The notes under the pieces: model-generated
The model's database searches: none
What the model was told of the DNA's origin: nothing
What the model saw: only the letters and a program-made list of their open reading frames with translations
Made by a program: the position numbers and the translations under genes
Part shown: positions 1 through 7,542 of the stretch, piece after piece
How positions within the stretch are numbered: position 1 is the first letter of the stretch
Layout of the letters: the number at the start of each line of letters is the position of its first letter
Assembly (NCBI RefSeq): GCF_017549005.1
Contig: NZ_JAFYYT010000017.1
Coordinates: 1-39,999, forward strand
Direction of reading: 5' to 3'
Length of the DNA stretch: 39,999 nt
Origin: Ruminococcus sp.
GTDB lineage: Bacteria > Bacillota > Clostridia > Oscillospirales > Ruminococcaceae

Positions 1-88
1 CCTCTCATAGACTATGAGTTTGATAGGCTCAAAGTGTAAGCGTGGTGACACGTTCAGCTTGCGAGTACTAATCGGTCGAGGGCTTTTC
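1..88 (+). rRNA. rrl: 23S ribosomal RNA, 3' end (partial)
   Basis: The first bases match the universally conserved 3' end of 23S rRNA, with the block CGTTCAGCTTGCGAGTACTA followed by ATCGGTCGAGGGCTTTT. The gene enters from outside the window, so only the last part is seen. The exact 3' end is uncertain by about ten bases. The gene after it has its own promoter, so 23S is probably not followed by a co-transcribed 5S in the usual way. Confidence 0.93.
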
Positions 89-164
89 CTATTTGCTTCT
101 TGTTCTTCGCCTCGCATTACGCTTTATTCATTTCAAAACTTTTCAAAAAAATTGAAGAAATCGC

Positions 165-193
165 TTGACAAATCCTTTTAAATGTGATATAAT
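165..193 (+). promoter_or_regulatory. Sigma-A promoter of the tRNA-Lys/tRNA-Glu/5S/tRNA-Asn unit
   Basis: TTGACA at 165-170 and TATAAT at 188-193 are both perfect consensus hexamers, separated by 17 bp. Transcription would start near 200, just before tRNA-Lys. This implies that the tRNA and 5S genes are expressed independently of the 23S gene upstream. Confidence 0.85.
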
Positions 194-211
194 AGTTAAG
201 CAGTTTGAAAT

Positions 212-287
212 GCACCATTAGCTCAGTTGGTAGAGCAACTGACTCTTAATCAGTGGGTCCTGGGTTCGAGTCCCCGATGGTGCACCA
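212..287 (+). tRNA. tRNA-Lys (anticodon CTT)
   Basis: A full cloverleaf can be drawn. The acceptor arms GCACCAT and ATGGTGC pair over 7 bp. The anticodon stem ACTGA/TCAGT encloses the loop CTCTTAA, giving anticodon CTT, which reads AAG. The T arm carries GGTTCGAGTCC, and the 3' ACCA is encoded in the DNA. It is the first gene after the promoter at 165-193. Confidence 0.96.
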
Positions 288-294
288 ATTTTTT

Positions 295-366
295 GGCCCG
301 TTGGTCAAGCGGTTAAGACACCGGCCTCTCACGCCGGTAACACCAGTTCGATTCTGGTACGGGTCA
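295..366 (+). tRNA. tRNA-Glu (anticodon CTC)
   Basis: The acceptor arms GGCCCGT and ACGGGTC pair with one G-U. The anticodon stem CCGGC/GCCGG encloses CTCTCAC, giving anticodon CTC for glutamate codon GAG. The T loop GTTCGATTC is normal. Unlike the two flanking tRNAs, no CCA is encoded after the discriminator A, so the nucleotidyltransferase must add it. It starts 8 bp after tRNA-Lys. Confidence 0.95.
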
Positions 367-373
367 CTTAATA

Positions 374-494
<121 letters not shown>

Positions 495-500
495 ATATAT

Positions 501-576
501 TCCTCCTTAGCTCAGTCGGTAGAGCACTCGGCTGTTAACCGAGTTGTCGCCCGTTCGAGCCGGGCAGGGGGAGCCA
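501..576 (+). tRNA. tRNA-Asn (anticodon GTT)
   Basis: The acceptor arms TCCTCCT and AGGGGGA pair with one T-G wobble. The anticodon stem CTCGG/CCGAG encloses CTGTTAA, giving anticodon GTT. The T arm CGTTCGAGCC is present and GCCA is encoded at the 3' end. It starts only a few bases after the 5S gene and is the last gene before the terminator. Confidence 0.96.
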
Positions 577-580
577 AAAG

Positions 581-606
581 AGCGTCTGCAATAGCAGGCG
601 CTTTTG
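581..606 (+). terminator. Terminator of the tRNA/5S unit
   Basis: The arms AGCGTCTGC (581-589) and GCAGGCGCT (594-602) pair around AATA and are followed by a short T run. This is a classical intrinsic terminator directly behind tRNA-Asn. Confidence 0.8.
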
Positions 607-618
607 TTATGCAAAATA

Positions 619-646
619 TAAGGCAGCCTAAAAGGCTGCCTTTTTC
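619..646. terminator. Bidirectional terminator between tRNA unit and zinc-ribbon gene
   Basis: AAGGCAGCCT and AGGCTGCCTT form a 10-bp stem with a three-base loop. There are A residues before it and TTTTT after it. It can stop plus-strand read-through from the tRNA unit and minus-strand transcripts of the 645-1070 gene. Confidence 0.75.
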
Positions 647-1070
647 AATCGAATTTGCCCATACTTACCAGTTGGGCTGTGAACTTTTTGCAGTTAGGAC
701 AAAAGGTTATCGAGCCCCGGCTTTTCCGCAGTAGATTGGACCTGCAAGAGGGACATTCGTGTCGGAATTCAACTGAGAGGGTGAAGTCACTGTTATTGAG
801 AGAAAGCTCCTTTGCCATTTGTACAGAGAAGCTGCGGCAGTCCATACACTGATAGAGGTCAGTGTCGCAGTTGATATAGACCTTGTCACGCTCATATTTC
901 ATCATATGCTGGATAGTTTCGCCGAATTTACCGTACAGGGCGGCACTTCTGAGTTCTTCCTCAGCTTCCTCCACGCGCCTGTTGTAGTTCCTTGCCATGT
1001 AGCTTCCGCCCACAAAGAACTCCTCCTCGTAGCCGCATTCCTCACATTTATATCTGTAAGATTTTCCCAT
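645..1070 (-). CDS. Zinc-ribbon protein of unknown function
   Basis: The gene encodes a cytosolic protein of 141 residues with no signal or membrane segment. It has an N-terminal CEEC pair, a central CMDC pair, and a C-terminal ribbon with CPSC and CPNC. The residues between the first and second pairs are charged and probably helical. Four CxxC knuckles suggest two zinc ribbons, as in small rubredoxin-like or transcription-associated proteins, but I do not recognise a named family. I chose the ATG at 1070 because AAAGGGG lies 8 bases before it. A GTG two codons upstream sits almost on top of that site. It is convergent with the tRNA unit and probably a single-gene transcript. Confidence 0.75.
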   Translation of the reverse strand: MGKSYRYKCEECGYEEEFFVGGSYMARNYNRRVEEAEEELRSAALYGKFGETIQHMMKYERDKVYINCDTDLYQCMDCRSFSVQMAKELSLNNSDFTLSVEFRHECPSCRSNLLRKSRGSITFCPNCKKFTAQLVSMGKFD

Positions 1071-1141
1071 TTTCACCGCCCCTTTCGCAGTTGCTTTATT
1101 TCATATTATCATAAAAAAATTAAAAAATCAAGTCCAAAGTG

Positions 1142-1170
1142 TTGACTTGCAAATTATTATGTGATAAAAT
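1142..1170 (+). promoter_or_regulatory. Sigma-A promoter of the GNAT gene
   Basis: TTGACT at 1142-1147 and TAAAAT at 1165-1170 are separated by 17 bp, 31 bp before the chosen ATG at 1202. Confidence 0.75.
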
Positions 1171-1201
1171 ATAGCTTACATTGGTTTTGACAGGTGATAT
1201 C

Positions 1202-1696
1202 ATGGAGATAAGGCATATAATGAAAAGCGATGATTTTCCCTCGGTCAGAGAGCTTTATTACAGAAGCTGGAAGTTCGCGTACGGGGATATTATCCCTATG
1301 GAGTGGATAGAAAGCCGTCCGAAGGATAAATGGGGCGGAAATATTACCGAGAACGGCAGGGCTGAAATAGGCGCCTTTGAGGATGGAAAAATCGTCGGCA
1401 CAGCAAGCTTCGGCGCTTCACGCTGGGAGAAGTTCAGGGGATACGGCGAGATCGTTACGATATATCTTCTGCCCGAATATATCGGCAGGGGAGTCGGTTC
1501 TGATCTCATGGAGCGCTGTATATCGGAGCTGAAAGCTCAGGGCTACAGCAGTATACTGTTATGGGTGCTTGAGGAGAATACACGTGCAAGGCGCTTTTAC
1601 GAAAAGCACGGATTCAAGCTCACAGAGGAGTACATGGACGACAATATCGGCGGCAGAGATGTGCGCGAGGTAATGTATACTCTGGATATTGAGTAA
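1202..1696 (+). CDS. GNAT family N-acetyltransferase
   Basis: The product is a 164-residue soluble protein with a GCN5-related acetyltransferase fold, which transfers an acetyl group from acetyl-CoA to an amine. Motif A is clear: the strand IVTIYLLPEY is followed by the acetyl-CoA pyrophosphate loop IGRGVG and the helix SDLMERCISEL. Motif B ends in the typical FYEKHGFK. The length is normal for the family. The substrate cannot be told from the sequence. The start is the ATG at 1202, which has AGGTGA six bases upstream; a longer frame from a TTG at 1181 lacks a ribosome site. It stands alone between a promoter and an AT-rich gap. Confidence 0.88.
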   Translation: MEIRHIMKSDDFPSVRELYYRSWKFAYGDIIPMEWIESRPKDKWGGNITENGRAEIGAFEDGKIVGTASFGASRWEKFRGYGEIVTIYLLPEYIGRGVGSDLMERCISELKAQGYSSILLWVLEENTRARRFYEKHGFKLTEEYMDDNIGGRDVREVMYTLDIE

Positions 1697-2031
1697 AAAG
1701 TCCTGAAAAGCCGTCGTTTGTGAACGAAGTATTAATGATAGATGCAGTTCGCGCTCGAAAAAGTACAGTTCGCGCAAAAGGTATTGAAATTTTACTACCG
1801 GTATGATAATATTATGTCAGTTGCTTGTGATGGGCAGCTATGAAGGCAGCAATATAGTTATTATTTGTACGTTTGTTGTTAAATAATGAATTCCAATTAA
1901 GCATAATCGAACTTCTTAAACTATGAATTTTCAGACTTACTTCATTATTTATTATTGAACTACGAGTTTTAACTTAAACATATCATATACTTATCCCCCC
2001 TTAACTATATTGCTTTCCTTTGCTCGCAGTC
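1697..2031. other. AT-rich gap without a gene
   Basis: I see no open frame with a ribosome site on either strand. The only structure is a pair of CAGTTCGCGC direct copies about 24 bp apart (1745-1779) and the small palindrome TACCGGTA near 1797. These may be remnants of a decayed element. The rest is low-complexity AT-rich DNA. Confidence 0.5.
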
Positions 2032-2066
2032 AAAAAGTGCAGCTCTTTCCCGAGCTGCACTTTTTA
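2032..2066. terminator. Terminator behind the FtsX-type permease
   Basis: AAAAAGTGCAGCTC and GAGCTGCACTTTTT form a 14-bp stem around TTTCCC. It lies directly downstream of the minus-strand permease stop and has A and T runs on both sides, so it works in both directions. Confidence 0.85.
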
Positions 2067-2069
2067 TTT

Positions 2070-4841
2070 TTATTCGTTTGACGCCTGTGCAATGGATTCA
2101 ACTCTGCCGAGACTTTTTATTGCGGGAAGAGCCGACAGAAGTGATATTACTATGTTAAGAGCGAGAGAGGCGATGACCACAGGCAGAATGACCGTCAGTG
2201 CTGTCGGTTTGGCAAGTTCATCAAGGCCGAAAATTATAAGGAATATGACAATGCCTATGAGAGTTCCCGATACAGCCGCAGTTGACGAGAACATTACAGT
2301 TTCAAGAAGTACGCTCCTGCGGAGCTGTTTCCTTGTCATACCCACGCTTCTGAGCATCATAAGCTCGCGGCTTCTGTTGAGAACGCTGGTGTTTACGGAG
2401 TTTATCATGGAGAGTATTCCCACCAGCCATATTGATATGAGGAATATGAGAACTATCTTGACTATAGCTTTTATGAACGTGCTCAGACCTGTGCTGTAGG
2501 CGAACATATTGTAAGCCAGACTATAGCTTTCGTTCTGCTCGAATTTGCTGAAGCACTTGAGGGCTTCTGCGTAGTGCTGAGGGCCGTTTACGGTAACTTT
2601 TATATCATAATAGATATTATATTCATAGGCGTTTTTAAGCGATAATATAAGCGAGTTGGAAGCATCTGCGGTTACGACCTTTCCTGTGACATGGAAGCTG
2701 TCATCGCCTGAAATTGTAGTGATGTCATAGCCTTTTTTCAGGTCGGTGTAGGACTTTTCGTATTTCTGTTTCGGGATTATGTGGCCTTCATCTTTATCGT
2801 ATTCAATTTCATCGTAGCTGCCATAGATACTGCTGTTGTACAGGATACATTTTTTGTCGGTAAATTCATCATAGCTCATTCCCGTAATGGTATCGAGCTC
2901 CAGTTCCTTGTATTTTGTTTCGTCTACAGCATGGATGTGGATCATACCTATTGATTTTTCCTTTTTGCCCATATGCAGTTTTTCAGCCGCTATCCTGTCC
3001 GATCCGTCAACAGTGTTGAGCTTATCATTTCCGGATCCCTCGATCACGTATTTTGAGAATATTCCGGTATTGCTGAAGTATTTGTCCGCAGCTGCCGCAG
3101 GATCTTCCGAATCGCACACATATCCGTCTACCTGGTAGTCGACCATATCGTTGTACTTTATGTATTCCTTGAATTCGCCGTATACCAGCATGAGTATGAG
3201 CGAAGTAAGGGTGAACATGAGAACTCCGAGACCCATAGTGACAGTGGATATAACAAAGCGACCTTTTGCGACCATGATATTCTTCTTTGTGTATCTGCGT
3301 AAGAACTTCTTTGCGCTGAGGTAAAGCTTTGACTTTGCGGAGCGCTTTCTGCGTTTTTTACTGCGGGGCTTGCCGAAGTTGAGAGCCTCCGCAGGAGAGA
3401 GCTTTCTCGCCGCCCACATAGCCGAGGTATAGGCTGAGATGAATATGGCTATTACCACAAGGAAAGCGGCAAGGAAGAGGAAGAAGGGCTTTGCGGAGAA
3501 CTCGAACATATCAAGTCCGCTTTTTCTGAGAGCCGTGAACGAGCCCTTGCAAAGGAAAAATGCGGTTATAATGCCGAGAGGGACTGCCGTTAGGCAGTAG
3601 AACACCGCTTCTATGAATACTACAGCCGCTACCTGCATTTTTGAGGCTCCGATGATACGCAGAGCCGCAAAGTGAGTGCTTCTCTCCTTGACAGCCATTT
3701 CAAAGGTGTTGTCGATAACAAAGCGTGAAATGAACCACGCTATCAGGAGCACCAGCAGCGCAGGTATGATGATAGTGAACATATTCTGATATATTGCATA
3801 GGGGCTTTTCAGTTCGAGCGCAAGGAGAAGCGAGTTTGTTTCAATGGGCATTTGGTAGAACTCAGTCAAATAATCATGTCCCAGATCGGTAAAGAGCATT
3901 TCTAACGCCTTGTCGTAGTCAAAATTGTCGATAAGGCGTATATACAGGTTAGAGCCGTAGTCTGTATAAAGTTCGGGATTGTTTTCTGTAAGCTCCTTAA
4001 AGCTGATATTTGATTCCGTTCCGTTCTTAATGCTAAAGCTTTCCGAACCTGCTTCCATATTATTAAAGGCGCCTATTTTGAATGTTACCTCCATAGGCTT
4101 GCCGTACTGTTTGTCCGTCCAGGGATAGTCCTGATATTTAATGCCCTTGTTGCCGAGTTTATATCCTATTGAGGCTTTGCGGGCTTTTTTCTGCAGTTCC
4201 TTGGAAAGCTCCCCGTAGCCCTTGTCTTCCTGAGTCAGCTCTGTGCCGTTCTGCTCTTTCAGCTCAGAGCGTATCTCTTTCATTACCTCTGTTTCTTCGT
4301 CAAAAACGGCGGATACTGGAGCGATAGTAAGAGTTACCGTATCTCCCACCCTGTAGCCCATATCCTTGAGGAAAGGCGGTGCCATAACGCCGTCGCCCGG
4401 CAGTACTTTATTGTTGTAGTTTCGGTTATACTTGTCTGTTAAGGCGTTATTTCCGTCCTTATCTATAACGCTGAGCGATCTTGCATTAAAGGTATTTGTT
4501 CCGTCCGATATCTCGAAAAAGTGCTGGCGGTACGCATTGTCGCCTTTCTGATGCTCGGAGAAGCGGACTCCATTATAGTTGTAGGAGAAATAGTCCGACA
4601 CAACGGCATGGTGCTTTGCTATTTCAAGGTCATTGCTGTCGTCTATCCACGAGCTTATTTCAAGCTCCCACAGACCGTCCTCGTCAGCGGCGTAATTATA
4701 AAGGGTAGTGAAAAGGCTGCTGCTGTAAACGCACACGGTGGACAGTATGAATGCCGAAAGCATTATGCACATGAACGTCAGGAAAGTGCGGAGCCTTTGT
4801 CGGCGTATGTACTTGAACGAAAGCGAGATAAGATGTTTCAT
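2070..4841 (-). CDS. ABC transporter permease, FtsX/MacB type
   Basis: This 923-residue membrane protein has two FtsX-type permease halves. The N-terminal helix (about 15-42) is followed by a large extracellular domain to about 335. A helix cluster at about 345-480 carries the coupling stretch ERSTHFAALRIIGASKMQ. A second membrane entry lies near 545-575, then a second external domain. The last helix cluster (about 795-915) carries the equivalent RSRELMMLRSVGMTRKQ. The duplicated layout suits mechanotransmission or export of peptides or lipids, not bulk import. It lies 12 bp after the ATPase gene and ends at a strong terminator. The ATG is preceded by GGGGGTG. The substrate is unknown; a role in antimicrobial peptide resistance is plausible from the adjacent two-component system. 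Confidence 0.88.
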   Translation of the reverse strand: MKHLISLSFKYIRRQRLRTFLTFMCIMLSAFILSTVCVYSSSLFTTLYNYAADEDGLWELEISSWIDDSNDLEIAKHHAVVSDYFSYNYNGVRFSEHQKGDNAYRQHFFEISDGTNTFNARSLSVIDKDGNNALTDKYNRNYNNKVLPGDGVMAPPFLKDMGYRVGDTVTLTIAPVSAVFDEETEVMKEIRSELKEQNGTELTQEDKGYGELSKELQKKARKASIGYKLGNKGIKYQDYPWTDKQYGKPMEVTFKIGAFNNMEAGSESFSIKNGTESNISFKELTENNPELYTDYGSNLYIRLIDNFDYDKALEMLFTDLGHDYLTEFYQMPIETNSLLLALELKSPYAIYQNMFTIIIPALLVLLIAWFISRFVIDNTFEMAVKERSTHFAALRIIGASKMQVAAVVFIEAVFYCLTAVPLGIITAFFLCKGSFTALRKSGLDMFEFSAKPFFLFLAAFLVVIAIFISAYTSAMWAARKLSPAEALNFGKPRSKKRRKRSAKSKLYLSAKKFLRRYTKKNIMVAKGRFVISTVTMGLGVLMFTLTSLILMLVYGEFKEYIKYNDMVDYQVDGYVCDSEDPAAAADKYFSNTGIFSKYVIEGSGNDKLNTVDGSDRIAAEKLHMGKKEKSIGMIHIHAVDETKYKELELDTITGMSYDEFTDKKCILYNSSIYGSYDEIEYDKDEGHIIPKQKYEKSYTDLKKGYDITTISGDDSFHVTGKVVTADASNSLILSLKNAYEYNIYYDIKVTVNGPQHYAEALKCFSKFEQNESYSLAYNMFAYSTGLSTFIKAIVKIVLIFLISIWLVGILSMINSVNTSVLNRSRELMMLRSVGMTRKQLRRSVLLETVMFSSTAAVSGTLIGIVIFLIIFGLDELAKPTALTVILPVVIASLALNIVISLLSALPAIKSLGRVESIAQASNE

Positions 4842-4853
4842 GTCCGCACCCCC

Positions 4854-5528
4854 TTATTCGGAAAGCACACCGTCTGATATGCGGCAGACGCGGTCCGCCT
4901 GAGTGGCGATGCTGCCGTCGTGAGTGATGAGTATAAGCGTCTGATCGTATTTCTTTATGGAGTTTTGGAGTATGGAGATTATCTCGCGGCTGTTTTTGCT
5001 GTCGAGATTTCCCGTAGGCTCGTCTGCGAGGATTATCTGCGGCTTGTGGATAAGAGCGCGCGCAAAGGAGACTCGCTGCTGCTGACCGCCCGAGAGCTCA
5101 TGTGGGAAGTTCTGACGCTTCCTGTCAAGGCCTGTGAGCTCAAGGAGCTCGTTCAGGAAATCCATATCGGGAGAGGTGTTGTCGAGATTGAGGGGCAGGA
5201 CTATGTTTTCCTCCACATTGAGCACGGGGATAAGGTTGTAGGACTGGAAAATAAAGCCGATGTTCTTGCGGCGGTAAGCCGAGAGACCCTTGTCGTCGAG
5301 GTTTGTTATCTCCCTGCCGCAGGCGGTTATCTTACCGCTTGTGGGGCGGTCGAGAGAGCCGAGGCAGTTGAGGAGAGTGGTCTTTCCGCTGCCGCTTTCG
5401 CCTGTTATAGCTACAAATTCGCCTTTTTTCACTTCAAGGTCTACGTTGTTGAGCGCGTATATCATGTTCTCGCCCTCGCCGTACTGCTTAACGAGTTTTT
5501 CGGTTTTGATGATAATATTGTTGTCCAT
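4854..5528 (-). CDS. ABC transporter ATP-binding protein, LolD/MacB type
   Basis: The product is a 224-residue ATPase that powers the FtsX-type permease encoded directly downstream. Walker A is GESGSGKTT near residue 38, the Q-loop is FIFQSYNLIPVL, the signature is LSGGQQQR, and Walker B is IILADEPTGNLDS with the catalytic Glu. The H-loop is LITHD. These motifs and the short length are typical of the exporter-type LolD/MacB/BceA group. The ATG at 5528 has GGAGG upstream. It is divergent from the two-component genes, with about 137 bp of shared control region between them. Confidence 0.93.
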   Translation of the reverse strand: MDNNIIIKTEKLVKQYGEGENMIYALNNVDLEVKKGEFVAITGESGSGKTTLLNCLGSLDRPTSGKITACGREITNLDDKGLSAYRRKNIGFIFQSYNLIPVLNVEENIVLPLNLDNTSPDMDFLNELLELTGLDRKRQNFPHELSGGQQQRVSFARALIHKPQIILADEPTGNLDSKNSREIISILQNSIKKYDQTLILITHDGSIATQADRVCRISDGVLSE

Positions 5529-5569
5529 AAAACAGACCTCCGTTCCTTAGTTTACTATAGTTTAACACC

Positions 5570-5591
5570 CTAATCTTACAGTAACGTTACA
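5570..5591. promoter_or_regulatory. Candidate response-regulator site between transporter and two-component genes
   Basis: On the minus strand TGTAA occurs twice, 11 bp apart (plus coordinates 5587-5591 and 5576-5580), and the upstream copy overlaps the palindrome GTAACGTTAC (5581-5590). Direct half-sites one helical turn apart are the usual target of OmpR-type regulators. The position just upstream of the transporter start region fits activation of the ATPase/permease operon by the regulator encoded at 5666. This is an inference from pattern only. Confidence 0.45.
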
Positions 5592-5613
5592 ATAGCGAAA
5601 AAATTTCTGACGG

Positions 5614-5642
5614 TTGCATTTTTTTCTGCTGTATGTTAAAAT
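5614..5642 (+). promoter_or_regulatory. Promoter of the two-component operon
   Basis: TTGCAT at 5614-5619 and TAAAAT at 5637-5642 are 17 bp apart, shortly before the regulator ATG at 5666. Confidence 0.65.
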
Positions 5643-5665
5643 AAGAAAAAAAGCCGAGGTGAAAC

Positions 5666-6265
5666 ATGAATACTATACTTCTTGCAGAGGACGATGAGAC
5701 CCTCAACAATAACATAAAGATCGCTCTTGAATCCGAGGGCTACAGCGTTAAGGCAGTCCGCACGGCTGCTGCCGCAGAAGCCGCAGCTCCCCACGCTGAC
5801 CTTATAATACTTGACGTCATGCTCCCTGACGGGAACGGTATCGAGCTTTGCAAAAGGCTGAGAAAAAAGGTGAATACTCCCGTTATCTTCCTCACCTCCT
5901 GCGACGATGAAGCCGATATAGTGCGAGGTCTCGACAGCGGCGGCGACGACTATATAACCAAGCCATTCCGCCTGAGAGAGCTTTTTTCGCGTATACGTGC
6001 CAATCTCAGGCGTATACCCGATGTTCCCGAAATGGAGCTCACGGCTGTGGAGCAGAAGCTCCTCGGTTATCTCATGCAGAACCGCGAGCAGTACCTCACA
6101 CGCGACCAGATACTCGAATACCTGTGGGACTCAAAGGGGATTTTCGTCAATGACAATACTCTTTCCGTCAATATAAGCCGCCTGCGCGAAAAGCTGAGCA
6201 AGTCGGCAGGCTGCGGCAGGATAGTGACCAAGAGAGGAATGGGCTATAAATGGACAGATTCATAA
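5666..6265 (+). CDS. OmpR-family response regulator, shortened
   Basis: This 199-residue two-component regulator is probably phosphorylated by the kinase encoded next. The receiver domain (1-115) has the acidic pair E8-D9-D10, the phospho-acceptor D50 in LIILDVMLP, T77 and the conserved K99 in DYITKPF. The C-terminal winged helix includes LTAVEQKLLGYL, the recognition helix region NTLSVNISRLREKL and the wing end GRIVTKRGMGYKW. The usual family length is about 225-235. Here the receiver runs into the winged helix through only a few residues (RRIPDVPEM), so the four-stranded N-terminal sheet of the DNA-binding domain seems to be missing. It overlaps the kinase gene by 16 bp. Confidence 0.9.
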   Translation: MNTILLAEDDETLNNNIKIALESEGYSVKAVRTAAAAEAAAPHADLIILDVMLPDGNGIELCKRLRKKVNTPVIFLTSCDDEADIVRGLDSGGDDYITKPFRLRELFSRIRANLRRIPDVPEMELTAVEQKLLGYLMQNREQYLTRDQILEYLWDSKGIFVNDNTLSVNISRLREKLSKSAGCGRIVTKRGMGYKWTDS

Positions 6266-7470
6266 GCAACCGTGCTCCGCGGCGGCTTCTGCTCATTTTT
6301 CTGATAATGCTTGCGCTTTCGTGCGGTATCTCGTATTTTTCAGCAAAAAAATGCGCTGATATCATCGTTTCGGAGCAGATAAAAGCGGAGCTCTCCGCTG
6401 TGGGCGGCGGAAAATTCACGGGAGCTCCCGAGGAAAGCTCGGTCGCGGAGGGCGAGGCGATACTGGAAAAATACAGCATTTCGAGGGAACTGCCTCCTGC
6501 CGCAATGCACAGCTACGGAATGGTCAGAAAGACAGTGTTTTCACTGATGTTCGGGCTTCTTGCAGGAGTCTCGTTACTGTGGTTCGTGATATCTGTGCGC
6601 GAGGTGATGGCTATTTTCCGCGACCTTGAAAAGCTGCGGAATGACTGTATAAAGGCTGCTTACGACACGCAGACCGCTATCACTCTTTACGGCGAGGATC
6701 TGGGAACTGTTCACAGAGTGTGCGAAAGCGCGGAAAAGCTGGTGGAATGCATGAGGAATACGAGTTTCAAGCTCAGCAGGGAGCAGGAGTTCCTGCGGAA
6801 TTTCCTCACAGACCTTTCTCATCAGATAAAAACGGCTCTTGCGGTGGTACGCCTGAATACGGATATGCTCAGCGAGCTTGACGACCTCCCTGCGGAGCGC
6901 CGCGACAAGCTCTCGGACGAGGTACAGCTGAACCTTGACGGCATGGAGAGCCTTGTTATCGAGGCGATTAAGCTTGCAAAGCTCGATACGAATACGGTGG
7001 AATACCGAATGGAGGTACACCGCATTTCTGACGTTTTCGCCCTTGCGGTAAAGCGTATATCGCCGCTCCTCAGGAAGCGGAATATCAGGATAAATGCAGA
7101 ACTCCCCGAGGATATAAGCCTTGTCTGCGACAAGGGGTGGCTGTGCGAGGCTATTGAGAATATCATCAAGAACTCCGCAGACCACTCGGAATGTACGGAA
7201 ATAACTGCGGAGCTCACGAAAAATCCGATAATGACAACTCTTGCGATCTCCGACAACGGCAAGGGTATCCCACAGGAGGAGATACCGAAGCTTTTTGACC
7301 GTTTTTCCAAAAAATCGCAGGACAGCTCAATGTACAGTTCGGGACTTGGTATGTCTATCGCGCAGAAGATAGTCCGCGGCAATAACGGCGAGATATTTGT
7401 GTACTCAGAGGTAGGAAAGGGTACCCGTTTCGAGTTCGTTTTCATCACGAGCGGCAGTTCGGGGCGTTAA
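6250..7470 (+). CDS. Sensor histidine kinase
   Basis: This 406-residue membrane kinase has two transmembrane helices, at about 12-30 and 95-117, flanking a short external loop of about 65 residues. The dimerisation helix carries the phospho-acceptor H191 in DLSHQIKTALA, a variant of the common HELRTPL. The ATPase domain has the N-box NIIKNSADHS, the G1 box DNGKGIP, the F-box LFDRFSKKS and the G2 box GLGMSIAQKIV. The architecture and the pairing with a neighbouring FtsX-type transporter resemble VncS or BceS-like sensors of cell-envelope stress. The gene overlaps the regulator by 16 bp, so the two are translationally coupled. Confidence 0.92.
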   Translation: MDRFISNRAPRRLLLIFLIMLALSCGISYFSAKKCADIIVSEQIKAELSAVGGGKFTGAPEESSVAEGEAILEKYSISRELPPAAMHSYGMVRKTVFSLMFGLLAGVSLLWFVISVREVMAIFRDLEKLRNDCIKAAYDTQTAITLYGEDLGTVHRVCESAEKLVECMRNTSFKLSREQEFLRNFLTDLSHQIKTALAVVRLNTDMLSELDDLPAERRDKLSDEVQLNLDGMESLVIEAIKLAKLDTNTVEYRMEVHRISDVFALAVKRISPLLRKRNIRINAELPEDISLVCDKGWLCEAIENIIKNSADHSECTEITAELTKNPIMTTLAISDNGKGIPQEEIPKLFDRFSKKSQDSSMYSSGLGMSIAQKIVRGNNGEIFVYSEVGKGTRFEFVFITSGSSGR

Positions 7471-7491
7471 CTGCGATACTTATTATGAATC

Positions 7492-7527
7492 AAAAAAGCT
7501 GTACCGCAATAGCAGTACAGCTTTTTT
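7492..7527. terminator. Bidirectional terminator between kinase and U32-type gene
   Basis: AAAAAAGCTGTAC and GTACAGCTTTTTT form a 13-bp stem around a ten-base loop. It lies between two convergent genes and has T runs in both directions. Confidence 0.88.
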
Positions 7528-7542
7528 CCGTATGTACAAAAA

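Noticed and set aside
1745-1803. CAGTTCGCGC copies and TACCGGTA as a mobile-element end
   Set aside because: There is no matching partner, target duplication or transposase nearby; the evidence is too weak.
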